Below the pieces are notes generated by a model. It saw only the letters and a program-made list of their open reading frames with translations, had not been told where the DNA came from and ran no database searches. Positions 8,467-16,582 of a stretch of DNA of 18,308 nucleotides are shown piece after piece (the stretch's first letter is position 1; every line of letters starts with the position of its first letter). The translations under genes and the position numbers were made by a program. The DNA comes from an uncultured Clostridia bacterium (GTDB lineage: Bacteria; Bacillota; Clostridia; Lachnospirales; Lachnospiraceae), in assembly GCA_947088195.1 (NCBI GenBank), contig CAMUFS010000017.1, forward strand, positions 1 through 18,308, in the 5' to 3' direction.

Positions 8467-9137
8467 AAATTCTCCTTTATCATCCAGCCGGAACCCCATA
8501 TAGTATGCAGAAGCTTCTTAGAATATCCACCATCAATTTTCTTTCTCAAATAACTAATATAGACATCTACAATGTTAGACCCTCCCGTATAATCATATCC
8601 CCATATATGCTCCGCGATCTTTTCCCTAGAAAGAACCATACCCAGATTCATGCACATATATTCCAGAATAGCATACTCCTTTGAGGATAATTCAATGACT
8701 TTGCCTTCTCTCTGCACTTTGTGACTTCTAGTATCTAATGTCAGATCTCCGACGGACATTATGCTAGAAGCATGTGGGCTATGTTTTCTAGTTATAGCTC
8801 GGATTCTTGCCAAAAGCTCATCAAAATCAAATGGCTTAACCAAGTAATCATCTGCTCCAGAATCCAATCCATTGACTCGATCTGCAATACTATCGCGGGC
8901 GGTCAAAAGAATAACAGGAAGCGTATGATTTTTTTTCCTCAATGCTTTTAAAACGGCAACACCATCCTTTTTTGGCATCATAATATCCAGAATGGCTGCG
9001 TCATACTCTGTATTTTCAAGGCAATATAGAGCATCTTCCCCATCAAAGCAGGTATCTACCCCATATCCTTCCTTCTCAAGCGTTTTCACAATTAGCCTAT
9101 TCATATCATGTTCATCTTCAGCTACCAATATTCGCAT
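8463..9137 (-). CDS. OmpR/PhoB-family response regulator
   Basis: A 224-residue DNA-binding response regulator. The receiver domain (residues 1-115) has acidic residues E7 and D8, phospho-acceptor Asp51 in 'ILDIMMPKKDG', Thr79, and Lys101 in 'YLVKPF'. The C-terminal part (about 125-224) is a winged-helix effector with 'LSSKEYAILEYM', 'VLSREKIAEHIWG' and 'VDVYISYLRKKI'. The usual 'RGVGY' wing motif appears as 'IWGSGWMI', a variant. An AGAAGGG sequence supports the start. The last codon's stop overlaps the kinase start. The gene lies 160 bases downstream of the hybrid kinase gene but behind a terminator, so it probably has its own promoter. TAAAAT just upstream could be a -10, but no good -35 is visible, which would fit an activated promoter. 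Confidence 0.96.
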   Translation of the reverse strand: MRILVAEDEHDMNRLIVKTLEKEGYGVDTCFDGEDALYCLENTEYDAAILDIMMPKKDGVAVLKALRKKNHTLPVILLTARDSIADRVNGLDSGADDYLVKPFDFDELLARIRAITRKHSPHASSIMSVGDLTLDTRSHKVQREGKVIELSSKEYAILEYMCMNLGMVLSREKIAEHIWGYDYTGGSNIVDVYISYLRKKIDGGYSKKLLHTIWGSGWMIKENL

Positions 9138-9170
9138 CTACTACCCTTCTTTCTGTAAATCATTTTAAAA

Positions 9171-9225
9171 TTGGAAAAATACCGCCAATCTTGTAAAGAT
9201 AGTCTCATACAAGATAAGCGGTACA
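9171..9225 (-). terminator. Rho-independent-type terminator of the hybrid kinase unit
   Basis: On the minus strand, TACCGC (9223-9218) and GCGGTA (9185-9180) pair, followed inward by ATCTTGTA and TACAAGAT (8 bp), with a small asymmetric internal loop and a 12-base loop. The stem is followed by TTTTT (opposite 9175-9179). It lies 75 bases past the hybrid kinase stop codon and ahead of the response-regulator gene, so it separates the two minus-strand units. Confidence 0.8.
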
Positions 9226-9297
9226 TAAATAATCCATATTCTATCGCTGATAAAGGTATCTATCTACGCTTCAGATTCAGTGTCAAATTGGCATGTT

Positions 9298-12200
9298 CTA
9301 CTTTCTTCCCTGAATTACCTGATTTAAGGTTTGATACAGTTTGTCTACATCCACCGGCTTGGACAAATGTCCGTTCATACCACATTCCACCGACTTTTTC
9401 AGATCATCATCAAAAGCGTTTGCTGACATGGCAATAATAGGAATGGATCGGCAGTCCTCCCGCTCCATGCCTCGTATGGTTTGGGCGGCCTCCAGACCAT
9501 CCATCACTGGCATCATAATATCCATCAAAATCACATCATAAGTGCCTGGCGGAGTGGAACGAATACGCTCTACCGCCTCTGCTCCGTTGCAAACCCAATC
9601 AACCTTAAAATTACGCTCCTCCAACAAACTCCGAGCTATCTCTGCATTAAGCTCATTGTCCTCCACCACAAGGATGCGGAGACCATCAAAGGAGATAATC
9701 TCTTCTTGTTTGTTTTCTCCCTCCTGATGGCCCAGAGCCAAAGGAATAGCAAAGCTAAAGGTACTGCCCTCACCGAGTTCGCTGTTGAGTTGGATACTGC
9801 TGCCCATCATCTGGATTAACCGGCTGCTGATAGACAGCCCCAACCCCGTTCCTTGCTGCTTAAATGAGCTCGCTTCGTCAACCTGCTCAAAGGAGCGGAA
9901 CACCCGATCCTGATCTTCCTTGGCAATGCCCACTCCGGTGTCACTCACCGCAAAATAAACCATAGCGCTCTCTCCTTCGGTGGCAGTCTCCTGCACCGTA
10001 AGGATCACTTGCCCCTTGGCGGGGGTAAATTTTACCGCATTACCCAGAAGATTGATAAGTACCTGACTAATACGCACCCGGTCCGCATAGAACCAGCTAT
10101 GGGTCAGATCCACGTGCTGGACAAACTGCACATCCTTCGCTGCCGCCTGAGGTGAAATAAGATCCTGAATGGTATCTAACATCTCATTCATATTAAAATT
10201 AATGGGCGTCAGCTTCATCTTTCCACTCTCAATCTTGGACATATCCAAAATGTCATTGATAAGCCCCAACAAATAATTGGAGGAGGAACGGATCTTTTGA
10301 AGACAATCCATCACCCGCTCTGGCGCCTGATCCTTTTGGAGAGCGATGGCTGTCATGCCGATAATGCCATTCATAGGTGTGCGGATCTCATGACTCATAC
10401 GAGAAAGAAATTCCGACTTCGCCTTGCTGGCAATGTCGTGGCGTTGTTGACTTAGTTGACCCTGAATCACCTGACTAAGCTCGATCAAGCTTTGCTTTTC
10501 CTCCGGGTTCTCCAACAACTGCTGTGGAACATCCAGAATACAGATATTTCCAATATAATTGCCGCTGTCATACATGGGCAGCGTGATACCTTGATGGCCC
10601 GGCATAACACTCAAAAAACATTGAATAACACTCTGCCGGCTGTCCTCCGGGGAAAAATAACACACTTCCTTTTCATCCAACCAATCAAAAAAGGCCTTTT
10701 TTTCCTCATCCTGATATTTCCTCACATTTTCGTCAACGACACAACCATTCCGGCTCCACTGATATTCCAGATAATTGGAATTAAACTCAGACCGTAACAG
10801 AGAAACCAGCACACCACCGGCTTGATAAAACCGATCGATCTTTCGAATTAGCAACATCATCTGCGCGTGGAAATCAGGACCCTTACCGAAAAGATTCAAA
10901 GCTACGGATACTAAGCTGACATCCTCACTATAACCTAAGCTGTTAAGCTCATGCTCCCGCATAGGAGGCAGAGAAATATGCTTCATTGTCTCCTCATAAA
11001 AAAGATATTGGCGTTCATCCTCAGGATGGACAAGGCTTCGAGCCAGCTTAGCCATACGAATTAGATCACGGCTATTTTGGGCATTAGTTCCCATGGCTAG
11101 ACCCGCACACATCTGGACACGAAAGACCTCATCTGGGAAAAGAACCCCCGCCCGCTCCAACAATTCTTCAATTACCCTTGCCGCCTGTTCCTTGGACACA
11201 TTCTCAAGCCAAAGAACAAACTCCTCCTCGTTCAAGCGCAAGGCCACCGTACAATCCTCAGCCTCTTGGTTGAATTTTTGACAGCGTTTGCGTATCAACA
11301 CTCCAACCTCTTCCAAAATCATATCACCGAAAACAATACCATTTCTTTCGTTGGTCTGCCACAGACGATCCAGAAATAAATTGACCATTACACCCTTTGG
11401 CTGTTCTCTTCTACATTCCTCCAGTCGCTTAATGCCTGCACCAAAGCCATAGAGACCCGTCGTGCCATCCATGGTATTTTTCCTGCGCTGCTCGGCTTCC
11501 TTCTCCTTTTGCTCCTGAATGCTCCGAATACTTCCCACAATCTTCCACCGCTGCCCGTCCGTATCCCGAACTACTTTGCCGCTCAGGGCCACCCAGGTAA
11601 ATTCCACCTCTTTTGGCCAACGCAACCGAAATTCCACATAAGTACTGTCAGAGACCATCTGCAATGCCTTGACAGCCTCTGCGCGATCGTCCTCATAGAT
11701 AAAATCAGAATTGGCAAAACCATCCCCCGTTCTGGGACACTTCCATTGACCGCTCATGGTCGGGTGATTGACAATATCCAGCGTCTGGCTTTGCAAATCA
11801 TAAGTAAAGAAGATATCCTCTGAGGACTCCAGCGCCACCTTATAGCGCTCTTTTTCCTCCAAAAGAATATTTTCCGCCTCCTTCTGCTGATCGGTCAACT
11901 CAGTCACCACACCATAAAGGGCATCAATTTCCAGAATATTGGCAGGCTTAAAGCTTTGAAGTCCTGTTTGACCCTCGCGGATGCACTGCATCAGCCGCTG
12001 GACTGGGCTGGTCAGATGGCGCACTACCATATAGATGCCAAATACCCCAAAAGCCAGACCGACCAAAACGGCAACTATCATCCAAAGATAGAGCTGCCAG
12101 CTCAATCCGAACAAGTCCTCCTCCGTGTTCAACCCCAAAAGCACCCAATGGGTATTTTCATAAGGAACGTTGTTGCTATACAGCTTCAGAGGACACGCCA

Positions 12201-13200
12201 CAGCATAAACTCCCTGTCCATTCAATTTAACATCTCGTACTAGAGAAAGCCTATCATAAGTCGTCTCCTCCAGATCAAAGCTTCCGCCGGAGGAGCGCAC
12301 CAGATCATAGAGAATACCTTTACCCGCCAGAGGGACAAAACACCCTTCCTGAATAGCCAACATATACCCTGACTGTTGATTGGCATTCAACTCTACTACA
12401 GGGAAATAATCATACAGCCTTCTGCTAGAAATTTCTACCCCCAATATGGCATATGTTTTCCCCTGATACCGCAAGGGCAGAGAGTAAGTGATCATCTCAT
12501 AGGGATCTACCTTTCCCTTCTGCAGAGAAAAAGGAAGCGACCAGTACCCCAGATCCTTAGTATCCGCCTCTGGATACTCCTGTCCGGCACGCCATGGTTC
12601 ATAGAAAAAGTTATCAGCATCGTTTTGTCCCTGGCCATCCATATAGAAACGGGTAGTCCAGCCAGTATCCAGAGGAATATTCCACCCCCTGGATAGCTGC
12701 TTGTTTCCTCGCTCCAACAGAAAATCGGAATAGTTCATAGGACTCTTGTCTGGATCAGAATCCCGGATAAAAAATCCGTCATATTCCCCTGCCGCTCCTA
12801 TATCCGCCCCGCCGGTTAAGACCAGAAAAAGTCCCGTGGTAGAATTGCTCTGCAAGATATTCATACATTCAGGAAATAGCTTTTCCAGAAGCTGGTTTCT
12901 CTTTTCACTGGACAACATAAGCTCCTCTAACTCGATTTCTTCCTGAGCAAGAAACTGCTTTAACAGACCAGTGATCACCATCTCCTGTTCCCAAATAGAA
13001 GCCCAGCGCTGATTCATCTCATTTTGCAGTACCACCTGGCGGTTTTCCACCAGCCGGTTCATCATGCCGCTGGAATACTCCTTCAACGTTCGTGCGGTCC
13101 CCATTACCACTAAAGTGCCGATGGTAATCACACTCTGCACCAACATAATGATAATTAGGGGAATCAGGAACATGCGAAAGATAGTGGCTTTTTTCTTCAT
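9298..13200 (-). CDS. Hybrid sensor histidine kinase with Cache-like sensor, PAS, degenerate GGDEF, GAF-like and receiver domains
   Basis: A 1300-residue membrane protein. Order: helix about 8-33, a large extracytoplasmic Cache-like sensor about 35-365 ('TYAILGVEIS'), helix about 368-391, HAMP-like stretch, PAS about 445-570, GGDEF-type domain about 580-735, GAF-like region about 745-915, HisKA with His937 in 'MSHEIRTPMNG', ATPase with Asn1054 in 'NLLGNAVKF', 'SDTGVGI' and 'GTGLGLSIS', and a C-terminal receiver with Asp1227 in 'LMDIMMPVMDG'. The GGDEF signature reads NEEEF (657-661), so cyclic-di-GMP synthesis is unlikely. The kinase and receiver parts look complete. GGAGAGG precedes ATG. It follows the solute-binding protein gene by 27 bases, so the two form an operon. 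No HPt domain or output regulator is encoded nearby, so its downstream target is unknown. PAS, GAF and Cache limits are approximate. Confidence 0.93.
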   Translation of the reverse strand: MKKKATIFRMFLIPLIIIMLVQSVITIGTLVVMGTARTLKEYSSGMMNRLVENRQVVLQNEMNQRWASIWEQEMVITGLLKQFLAQEEIELEELMLSSEKRNQLLEKLFPECMNILQSNSTTGLFLVLTGGADIGAAGEYDGFFIRDSDPDKSPMNYSDFLLERGNKQLSRGWNIPLDTGWTTRFYMDGQGQNDADNFFYEPWRAGQEYPEADTKDLGYWSLPFSLQKGKVDPYEMITYSLPLRYQGKTYAILGVEISSRRLYDYFPVVELNANQQSGYMLAIQEGCFVPLAGKGILYDLVRSSGGSFDLEETTYDRLSLVRDVKLNGQGVYAVACPLKLYSNNVPYENTHWVLLGLNTEEDLFGLSWQLYLWMIVAVLVGLAFGVFGIYMVVRHLTSPVQRLMQCIREGQTGLQSFKPANILEIDALYGVVTELTDQQKEAENILLEEKERYKVALESSEDIFFTYDLQSQTLDIVNHPTMSGQWKCPRTGDGFANSDFIYEDDRAEAVKALQMVSDSTYVEFRLRWPKEVEFTWVALSGKVVRDTDGQRWKIVGSIRSIQEQKEKEAEQRRKNTMDGTTGLYGFGAGIKRLEECRREQPKGVMVNLFLDRLWQTNERNGIVFGDMILEEVGVLIRKRCQKFNQEAEDCTVALRLNEEEFVLWLENVSKEQAARVIEELLERAGVLFPDEVFRVQMCAGLAMGTNAQNSRDLIRMAKLARSLVHPEDERQYLFYEETMKHISLPPMREHELNSLGYSEDVSLVSVALNLFGKGPDFHAQMMLLIRKIDRFYQAGGVLVSLLRSEFNSNYLEYQWSRNGCVVDENVRKYQDEEKKAFFDWLDEKEVCYFSPEDSRQSVIQCFLSVMPGHQGITLPMYDSGNYIGNICILDVPQQLLENPEEKQSLIELSQVIQGQLSQQRHDIASKAKSEFLSRMSHEIRTPMNGIIGMTAIALQKDQAPERVMDCLQKIRSSSNYLLGLINDILDMSKIESGKMKLTPINFNMNEMLDTIQDLISPQAAAKDVQFVQHVDLTHSWFYADRVRISQVLINLLGNAVKFTPAKGQVILTVQETATEGESAMVYFAVSDTGVGIAKEDQDRVFRSFEQVDEASSFKQQGTGLGLSISSRLIQMMGSSIQLNSELGEGSTFSFAIPLALGHQEGENKQEEIISFDGLRILVVEDNELNAEIARSLLEERNFKVDWVCNGAEAVERIRSTPPGTYDVILMDIMMPVMDGLEAAQTIRGMEREDCRSIPIIAMSANAFDDDLKKSVECGMNGHLSKPVDVDKLYQTLNQVIQGRK

Positions 13201-13227
13201 TAAACTCTTACCTCTCCTATATTATTC

Positions 13228-14691
13228 CTACTTATTTATCGCAGTATTTAGTGCCTGAACAAAGCCAGTGTACCAAGCGGTGAAAGCCTCTTGTGTCACA
13301 TAAGGGGCAACCGCCTCCTCCAGACTCATGCCCTGCTTCACAGCCTCCTCCACAGCGGCATGGTTTTCTGCTGCCATATCAGCCAAGTTGTACTCCAGCA
13401 CCTTCCGGGCTGCTGTACCATTTTTAAAGCTCTTATTTGTGTAGAGGGTTAGATCTGCTACATTATCCAACATAGTAGTCAGACAATCTAAGGTCTTGGG
13501 GGATACTTCCAGACCCCAATCCACAATCACCTGATCTAGCTTCTGGACACTGTTTGCCTCCTTCTGCACTGGCAAATAACCAGACACACAACCAAAACGA
13601 AGGTTATTTTCCGCCTGAGTAAACCACTTTAAAAACTCCACAGCAGCATATTCGTGCTGTTCATCTGACTTGCTAACCACCATGCCAGCTCCCTGCTGTA
13701 CGGCATAATTCTGACCTCCTTCAAAAATAGGAGGCATCCTTACAATATAATCAATCGCGTGGCTGCCATCATCCAATTCCACCTGACTTGGAAAATACAT
13801 AGCGGAGGCAGTAGAACCAGTATAGGCCAAAATATCCCCCGTTTTCACATCATCCGATCGAAAAGAGCCATAAGCGCCAAAATAACCCTTGACCATAGGA
13901 ATATAGTAATTCTCCCACAATCGGAACAGCTCCTCCTGAGGGACGCTGAGAGTCACCTCTCCATTTTCAACATGGAATATCTCCACTCCCAGCTGCTGCA
14001 TTCCGATAATAAAGTAGTTGGCCACGGCGTCCCTGCCGTAGAAAGCTTTACCGTCTCCCAGTATATCAGGGGTAAGGCTGTCGGTCCACTCATAATAAGT
14101 CTGCGCAGTGGCCACCACTCCCTCAATAGTATTCAGTTCCTCCAGTGAAGCCCCAGTAGCCGCAGCAAAGACATCCCAGTCCGTCTTATTGATCATCATG
14201 ATCTCTGTGGACTTCGCTGTGGGGAAAATGCGAAGGGTTCCATCATCGGCAATGCGTCCCTCCTCGATATAAGAGTCCACATATCGCTCCAATTCCTTTT
14301 GGCTAAGGTAGTCCGACAAATTTGCTAAGGCTCCCGCCTGCTCCACCTCATAAGCAGTATCCGCGTAGGAGGAAAAAATGTCTGGCATAATATCGGCTCC
14401 CACCTTGCCGTTAATGGCATCTCGCACTGCTGCCTCCAGATCAGAGACAGAGCCCTGAGAATAGCTCTGCACGTAAATGCCCTGTTTCCGTCCAACAGTA
14501 TCATTAAACTCCTCCACCAATGCATCAAAAGCGGCCTGCTGAGAACCGTTGTAATAATGCCACACCGTAAGAGTTACTGGCTTTTTGGGGTCCAAGGGAC
14601 CTTTGTTCCCACACCCCACCATGCTAAGGGTTAAAGCCGCTGCTAGGGCGATCAAAATGCCTCTCTTTTTCGCGCCCCTAAACTGTTTCAT
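13228..14691 (-). CDS. Extracellular solute-binding lipoprotein (sugar ABC type, family 1)
   Basis: This 487-residue lipoprotein has a basic start, a hydrophobic run and Cys27 in 'MVGC' (a slightly unusual lipobox with Met at -3). The mature part begins 'KPVTLTVWHYYNG', typical of family 1 carbohydrate-binding proteins, and continues with 'MPDIFSSYADTAYEVEQAGALANLSDYL', 'GDILAYTGSTASAMYF' and a late 'AAVEFLKWFTQAENN' segment. GGAAGGAG supports the start. The gene lies 27 bases ahead of a hybrid histidine kinase, and no permease or ATPase gene is in the window. It may therefore deliver its ligand to the kinase's extracellular sensor rather than, or as well as, to a transporter encoded elsewhere. 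The ligand is unknown; a sugar or oligosaccharide is likely from the family. Confidence 0.93.
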   Translation of the reverse strand: MKQFRGAKKRGILIALAAALTLSMVGCGNKGPLDPKKPVTLTVWHYYNGSQQAAFDALVEEFNDTVGRKQGIYVQSYSQGSVSDLEAAVRDAINGKVGADIMPDIFSSYADTAYEVEQAGALANLSDYLSQKELERYVDSYIEEGRIADDGTLRIFPTAKSTEIMMINKTDWDVFAAATGASLEELNTIEGVVATAQTYYEWTDSLTPDILGDGKAFYGRDAVANYFIIGMQQLGVEIFHVENGEVTLSVPQEELFRLWENYYIPMVKGYFGAYGSFRSDDVKTGDILAYTGSTASAMYFPSQVELDDGSHAIDYIVRMPPIFEGGQNYAVQQGAGMVVSKSDEQHEYAAVEFLKWFTQAENNLRFGCVSGYLPVQKEANSVQKLDQVIVDWGLEVSPKTLDCLTTMLDNVADLTLYTNKSFKNGTAARKVLEYNLADMAAENHAAVEEAVKQGMSLEEAVAPYVTQEAFTAWYTGFVQALNTAINK

Positions 14692-14728
14692 AGTTCACCG
14701 CTCCTTCCATTTATTGCAAATACTATTT

Positions 14729-14757
14729 ATTATATCATACACATACCTGCTTTTCAA
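14729..14757 (-). promoter_or_regulatory. Strong sigma-A-type promoter of the solute-binding protein/hybrid kinase operon
   Basis: On the minus strand a -35 box TTGAAA (14757-14752) and a perfect -10 box TATAAT (14734-14729) are separated by exactly 17 bases. Transcription would start near 14722, about 30 bases before the start codon. This is the best promoter match in the window and suggests the operon can be expressed without an activator. Confidence 0.8.
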
Positions 14758-14825
14758 GTCGGCAGAAATACTCAAACGCGCAATGAAAGGACGCTAAAAA
14801 TAAAATTTATCATTTAAATTCTCCG

Positions 14826-14859
14826 TTTTAATATTATTTTAATAAATTTATTTTATGAT
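14826..14859 (+). promoter_or_regulatory. AT-rich promoter region of the second PepSY gene with 11-base direct repeats
   Basis: A -10-like TATGAT lies at 14854-14859, without a good -35 box. Just upstream, TTTTAATA occurs twice (14826-14833 and 14837-14844), starting 11 bases apart, the spacing typical of OmpR/PhoB-type binding sites. The region is very AT-rich, so chance is a real alternative. Confidence 0.4.
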
Positions 14860-14894
14860 AACAATAAAGAAATAAAAAAACAGGAGGAGACAAT

Positions 14895-15650
14895 ATGAAG
14901 AAAAAATATACCTTATCAGGAATTGGCATAGCAGCAGGAGCACTTCTTATTATGATGACAATGCATGTATCCGCACATCAAATGACAGTAGAAAAGGCAA
15001 AAGAAATTGCTCTGGAAAATGCAGGAATAAAAGAAGAGGATCTCACATTTGTAAAAACAAAGTCTGATTATGAAGATGGCAGACAGATCTATGAGGTCAA
15101 ATTTCTGTCAAGTGATCTTCAAGAATATGAATATGAGATCAATGCAACAGATGGACAGATTCTTAAAATAGATTGGGAACAAAAGGCTGCTTATGTTGGA
15201 AATGTGCCAAATAATCAAACCAATATTACACTTGAACAGGCAAAGACAACCGCCATTACTCATATAGGACAGACAACAGAAGCTGTCACCTTTGTAAAAG
15301 AAAAGACAGATTACGAGGATGGAAGGCTTACCTATGAATTAGAATTTTACACGACAGACGGAAAATGGTATGAATATGATGTCGATGGTTCAGGAACGAT
15401 AAAAAAATGGGAATATGATACAGAGAAATATGCTATCTATCAGGCAAAAGCAAAATCGCTTGAAGATGCCAAGGCAGCCGCACTTAGCGTGGCAGGTCTC
15501 ACCGCAAAGGATGTTATTTTTGGAGATATTGAAATAGATTCCGACGATGGGCGCCTAATCTATGAAGGTGAATTTTATTATAATGGTCTGGAATATGAAT
15601 TTGAGATAGATGCAGCAACAGGCGCAGTTCTTGACTGGGATATTGATTAA
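14895..15650 (+). CDS. Secreted protein with three PepSY repeats
   Basis: A 251-residue exported protein. The signal peptide runs to about residue 27, with a likely signal peptidase I site after 'VSA'; there is no lipobox, unlike the PepSY protein at 6165-7025. Three similar units follow at about 30-95, 110-175 and 185-250. Each has 'A...A..AG' helices, an acidic 'DYEDGR' or 'DSDDGR' turn, then 'YE.EF' and 'YE(F)EI.A..G.I/V' strands. The acidic turns could bind calcium, which is inference. AGGAGG lies seven bases before ATG. It is divergent from the solute-binding protein operon, and its stop codon overlaps that of the AraC gene on the other strand. The role is unknown; the family suggests peptidase modulation or envelope function. 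Confidence 0.9.
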   Translation: MKKKYTLSGIGIAAGALLIMMTMHVSAHQMTVEKAKEIALENAGIKEEDLTFVKTKSDYEDGRQIYEVKFLSSDLQEYEYEINATDGQILKIDWEQKAAYVGNVPNNQTNITLEQAKTTAITHIGQTTEAVTFVKEKTDYEDGRLTYELEFYTTDGKWYEYDVDGSGTIKKWEYDTEKYAIYQAKAKSLEDAKAAALSVAGLTAKDVIFGDIEIDSDDGRLIYEGEFYYNGLEYEFEIDAATGAVLDWDID

Positions 15651-16426
15651 AGAATATTCTGTCCCTTTACAGAGCGCGGCGTAGTGCCATAAACTTCATG
15701 AAATGCCCGATAAAAGGATCGCAGACTGCAAAATCCACTGGCAAAACAAATATCTGTGACCGTCATATTAGAATGTGTGAGCAATCCCATGGCATGCTCT
15801 GAGCGACGCCGTTTCAGATAATCATTATAAGAACAGCCAAATTTGCTCTTGAATATATGAGAAATATGATATTTACTGTATCCAAGAGCATCCGCGAGCT
15901 GCGGCAGGCTTAACTCCTCCAAAAAATGCATATTTAGATAATTTATAATATCCTGACATATGCCGGAGGACACACTCTCCTGCTTCACAAGTGTGAGCTC
16001 AGATAAAATGGTAGACACAATAATATACAGGTATCCTTTTGAAATGCGGATATCTGTATTTTTTTCTGTATTTTTAAGAAGCTGGTGCATAAGCTGAGAA
16101 AATTGCATGTTTTCTTTTATGTGGCTGATAAATGGTCGTTCTGGCACATGCTTGTTAAATTCATAGGAAAAATCTGGCAAAAGCTCAGGATGAAAGATAA
16201 TCAATATGGCTGCAGAATGTTTTGGTGTATAGGTCTGATGCACCACATTAGGAAAGGAAATGGACAACATTCCTTTTTTGAGAAGTTGTTTTTGATCAGA
16301 TATTGTCACTTCCACAGCACCATCAAGCACATAGAAAATCTCCACATGGCAGTGCATATGAGCAAAATAACTATTATTATCTGTCACACTGACAGACAGA
16401 GATTCGTTTCTATTCTGATAAAACAT
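15647..16426 (-). CDS. AraC-family transcriptional regulator
   Basis: A 259-residue regulator from the start I prefer. The N-terminal cupin-like ligand domain (about 15-100) shows 'HMHCHVEIFYVLDG' and 'SISFPNVVHQTY'. The C-terminal double helix-turn-helix (about 160-255) shows 'SLPQLADALGYSKYHISHIFKSKFG', 'YLKRRRSEHA', 'TVTDICFASGFCSLRSFYRAF' and the closing 'YGTTPRSV'. A start at 16537 would add 37 residues of poor character and run past the promoter; ATG at 16426 has GGGAG ten bases upstream and follows a good -10 box. It is divergent from the GH43 gene, the usual layout of a sugar-responsive AraC activator and its target. The effector is probably a xylo- or arabino-type sugar, by context only. 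Confidence 0.93.
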   Translation of the reverse strand: MFYQNRNESLSVSVTDNNSYFAHMHCHVEIFYVLDGAVEVTISDQKQLLKKGMLSISFPNVVHQTYTPKHSAAILIIFHPELLPDFSYEFNKHVPERPFISHIKENMQFSQLMHQLLKNTEKNTDIRISKGYLYIIVSTILSELTLVKQESVSSGICQDIINYLNMHFLEELSLPQLADALGYSKYHISHIFKSKFGCSYNDYLKRRRSEHAMGLLTHSNMTVTDICFASGFCSLRSFYRAFHEVYGTTPRSVKGQNIL

Positions 16427-16459
16427 AACATAATTTCTCCCAGCTTGCTTGTTATATTT

Positions 16460-16487
16460 ATTATACCACCTAAAAACGAAACCGCAA
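16460..16487 (-). promoter_or_regulatory. Promoter of the AraC-family regulator gene
   Basis: On the minus strand TTGCGG (16487-16482) and a perfect TATAAT (16465-16460) are separated by 16 bases. Transcription would start near 16453, leaving a leader of about 27 bases before the ATG at 16426, which supports that start over the upstream one. Confidence 0.65.
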
Positions 16488-16517
16488 TATTTGGCATATG
16501 AAAATAACTTCATGGTA

Positions 16518-16550
16518 TTGAAGGTGACAATATGCATCGGTTACAATAGG
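16518..16550 (+). promoter_or_regulatory. GH43 promoter with candidate direct-repeat operator
   Basis: A -35-like TTGAAG (16518-16523) and a -10 TACAAT (16542-16547) are 18 bases apart. Overlapping them are two copies of GGTKACAATAKG, at 16523-16534 and 16539-16550, identical at 10 of 12 positions and starting 16 bases apart. Direct repeats like this are typical AraC-family operators, so the divergent regulator may bind here. A longer-range pair of AATAACTT (16503 and 16551) also exists. Confidence 0.45.
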
Positions 16551-16582
16551 AATAACTTATTTAGAAAGGAAGGTAATAACAT

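Noticed and set aside
9171..9437. 88-codon plus-strand frame
   Set aside because: It overlaps the terminator and the 3' end of the hybrid kinase gene and has no coding character.
16427..16537. 37-residue N-terminal extension of the AraC regulator
   Set aside because: It overlaps a good promoter for the gene and has no ribosome binding site; the internal ATG at 16426 has both.
16533..16546. Catabolite (cre) site in the GH43 promoter
   Set aside because: Only the right half (CGGTTACA) fits the consensus; the left half does not.
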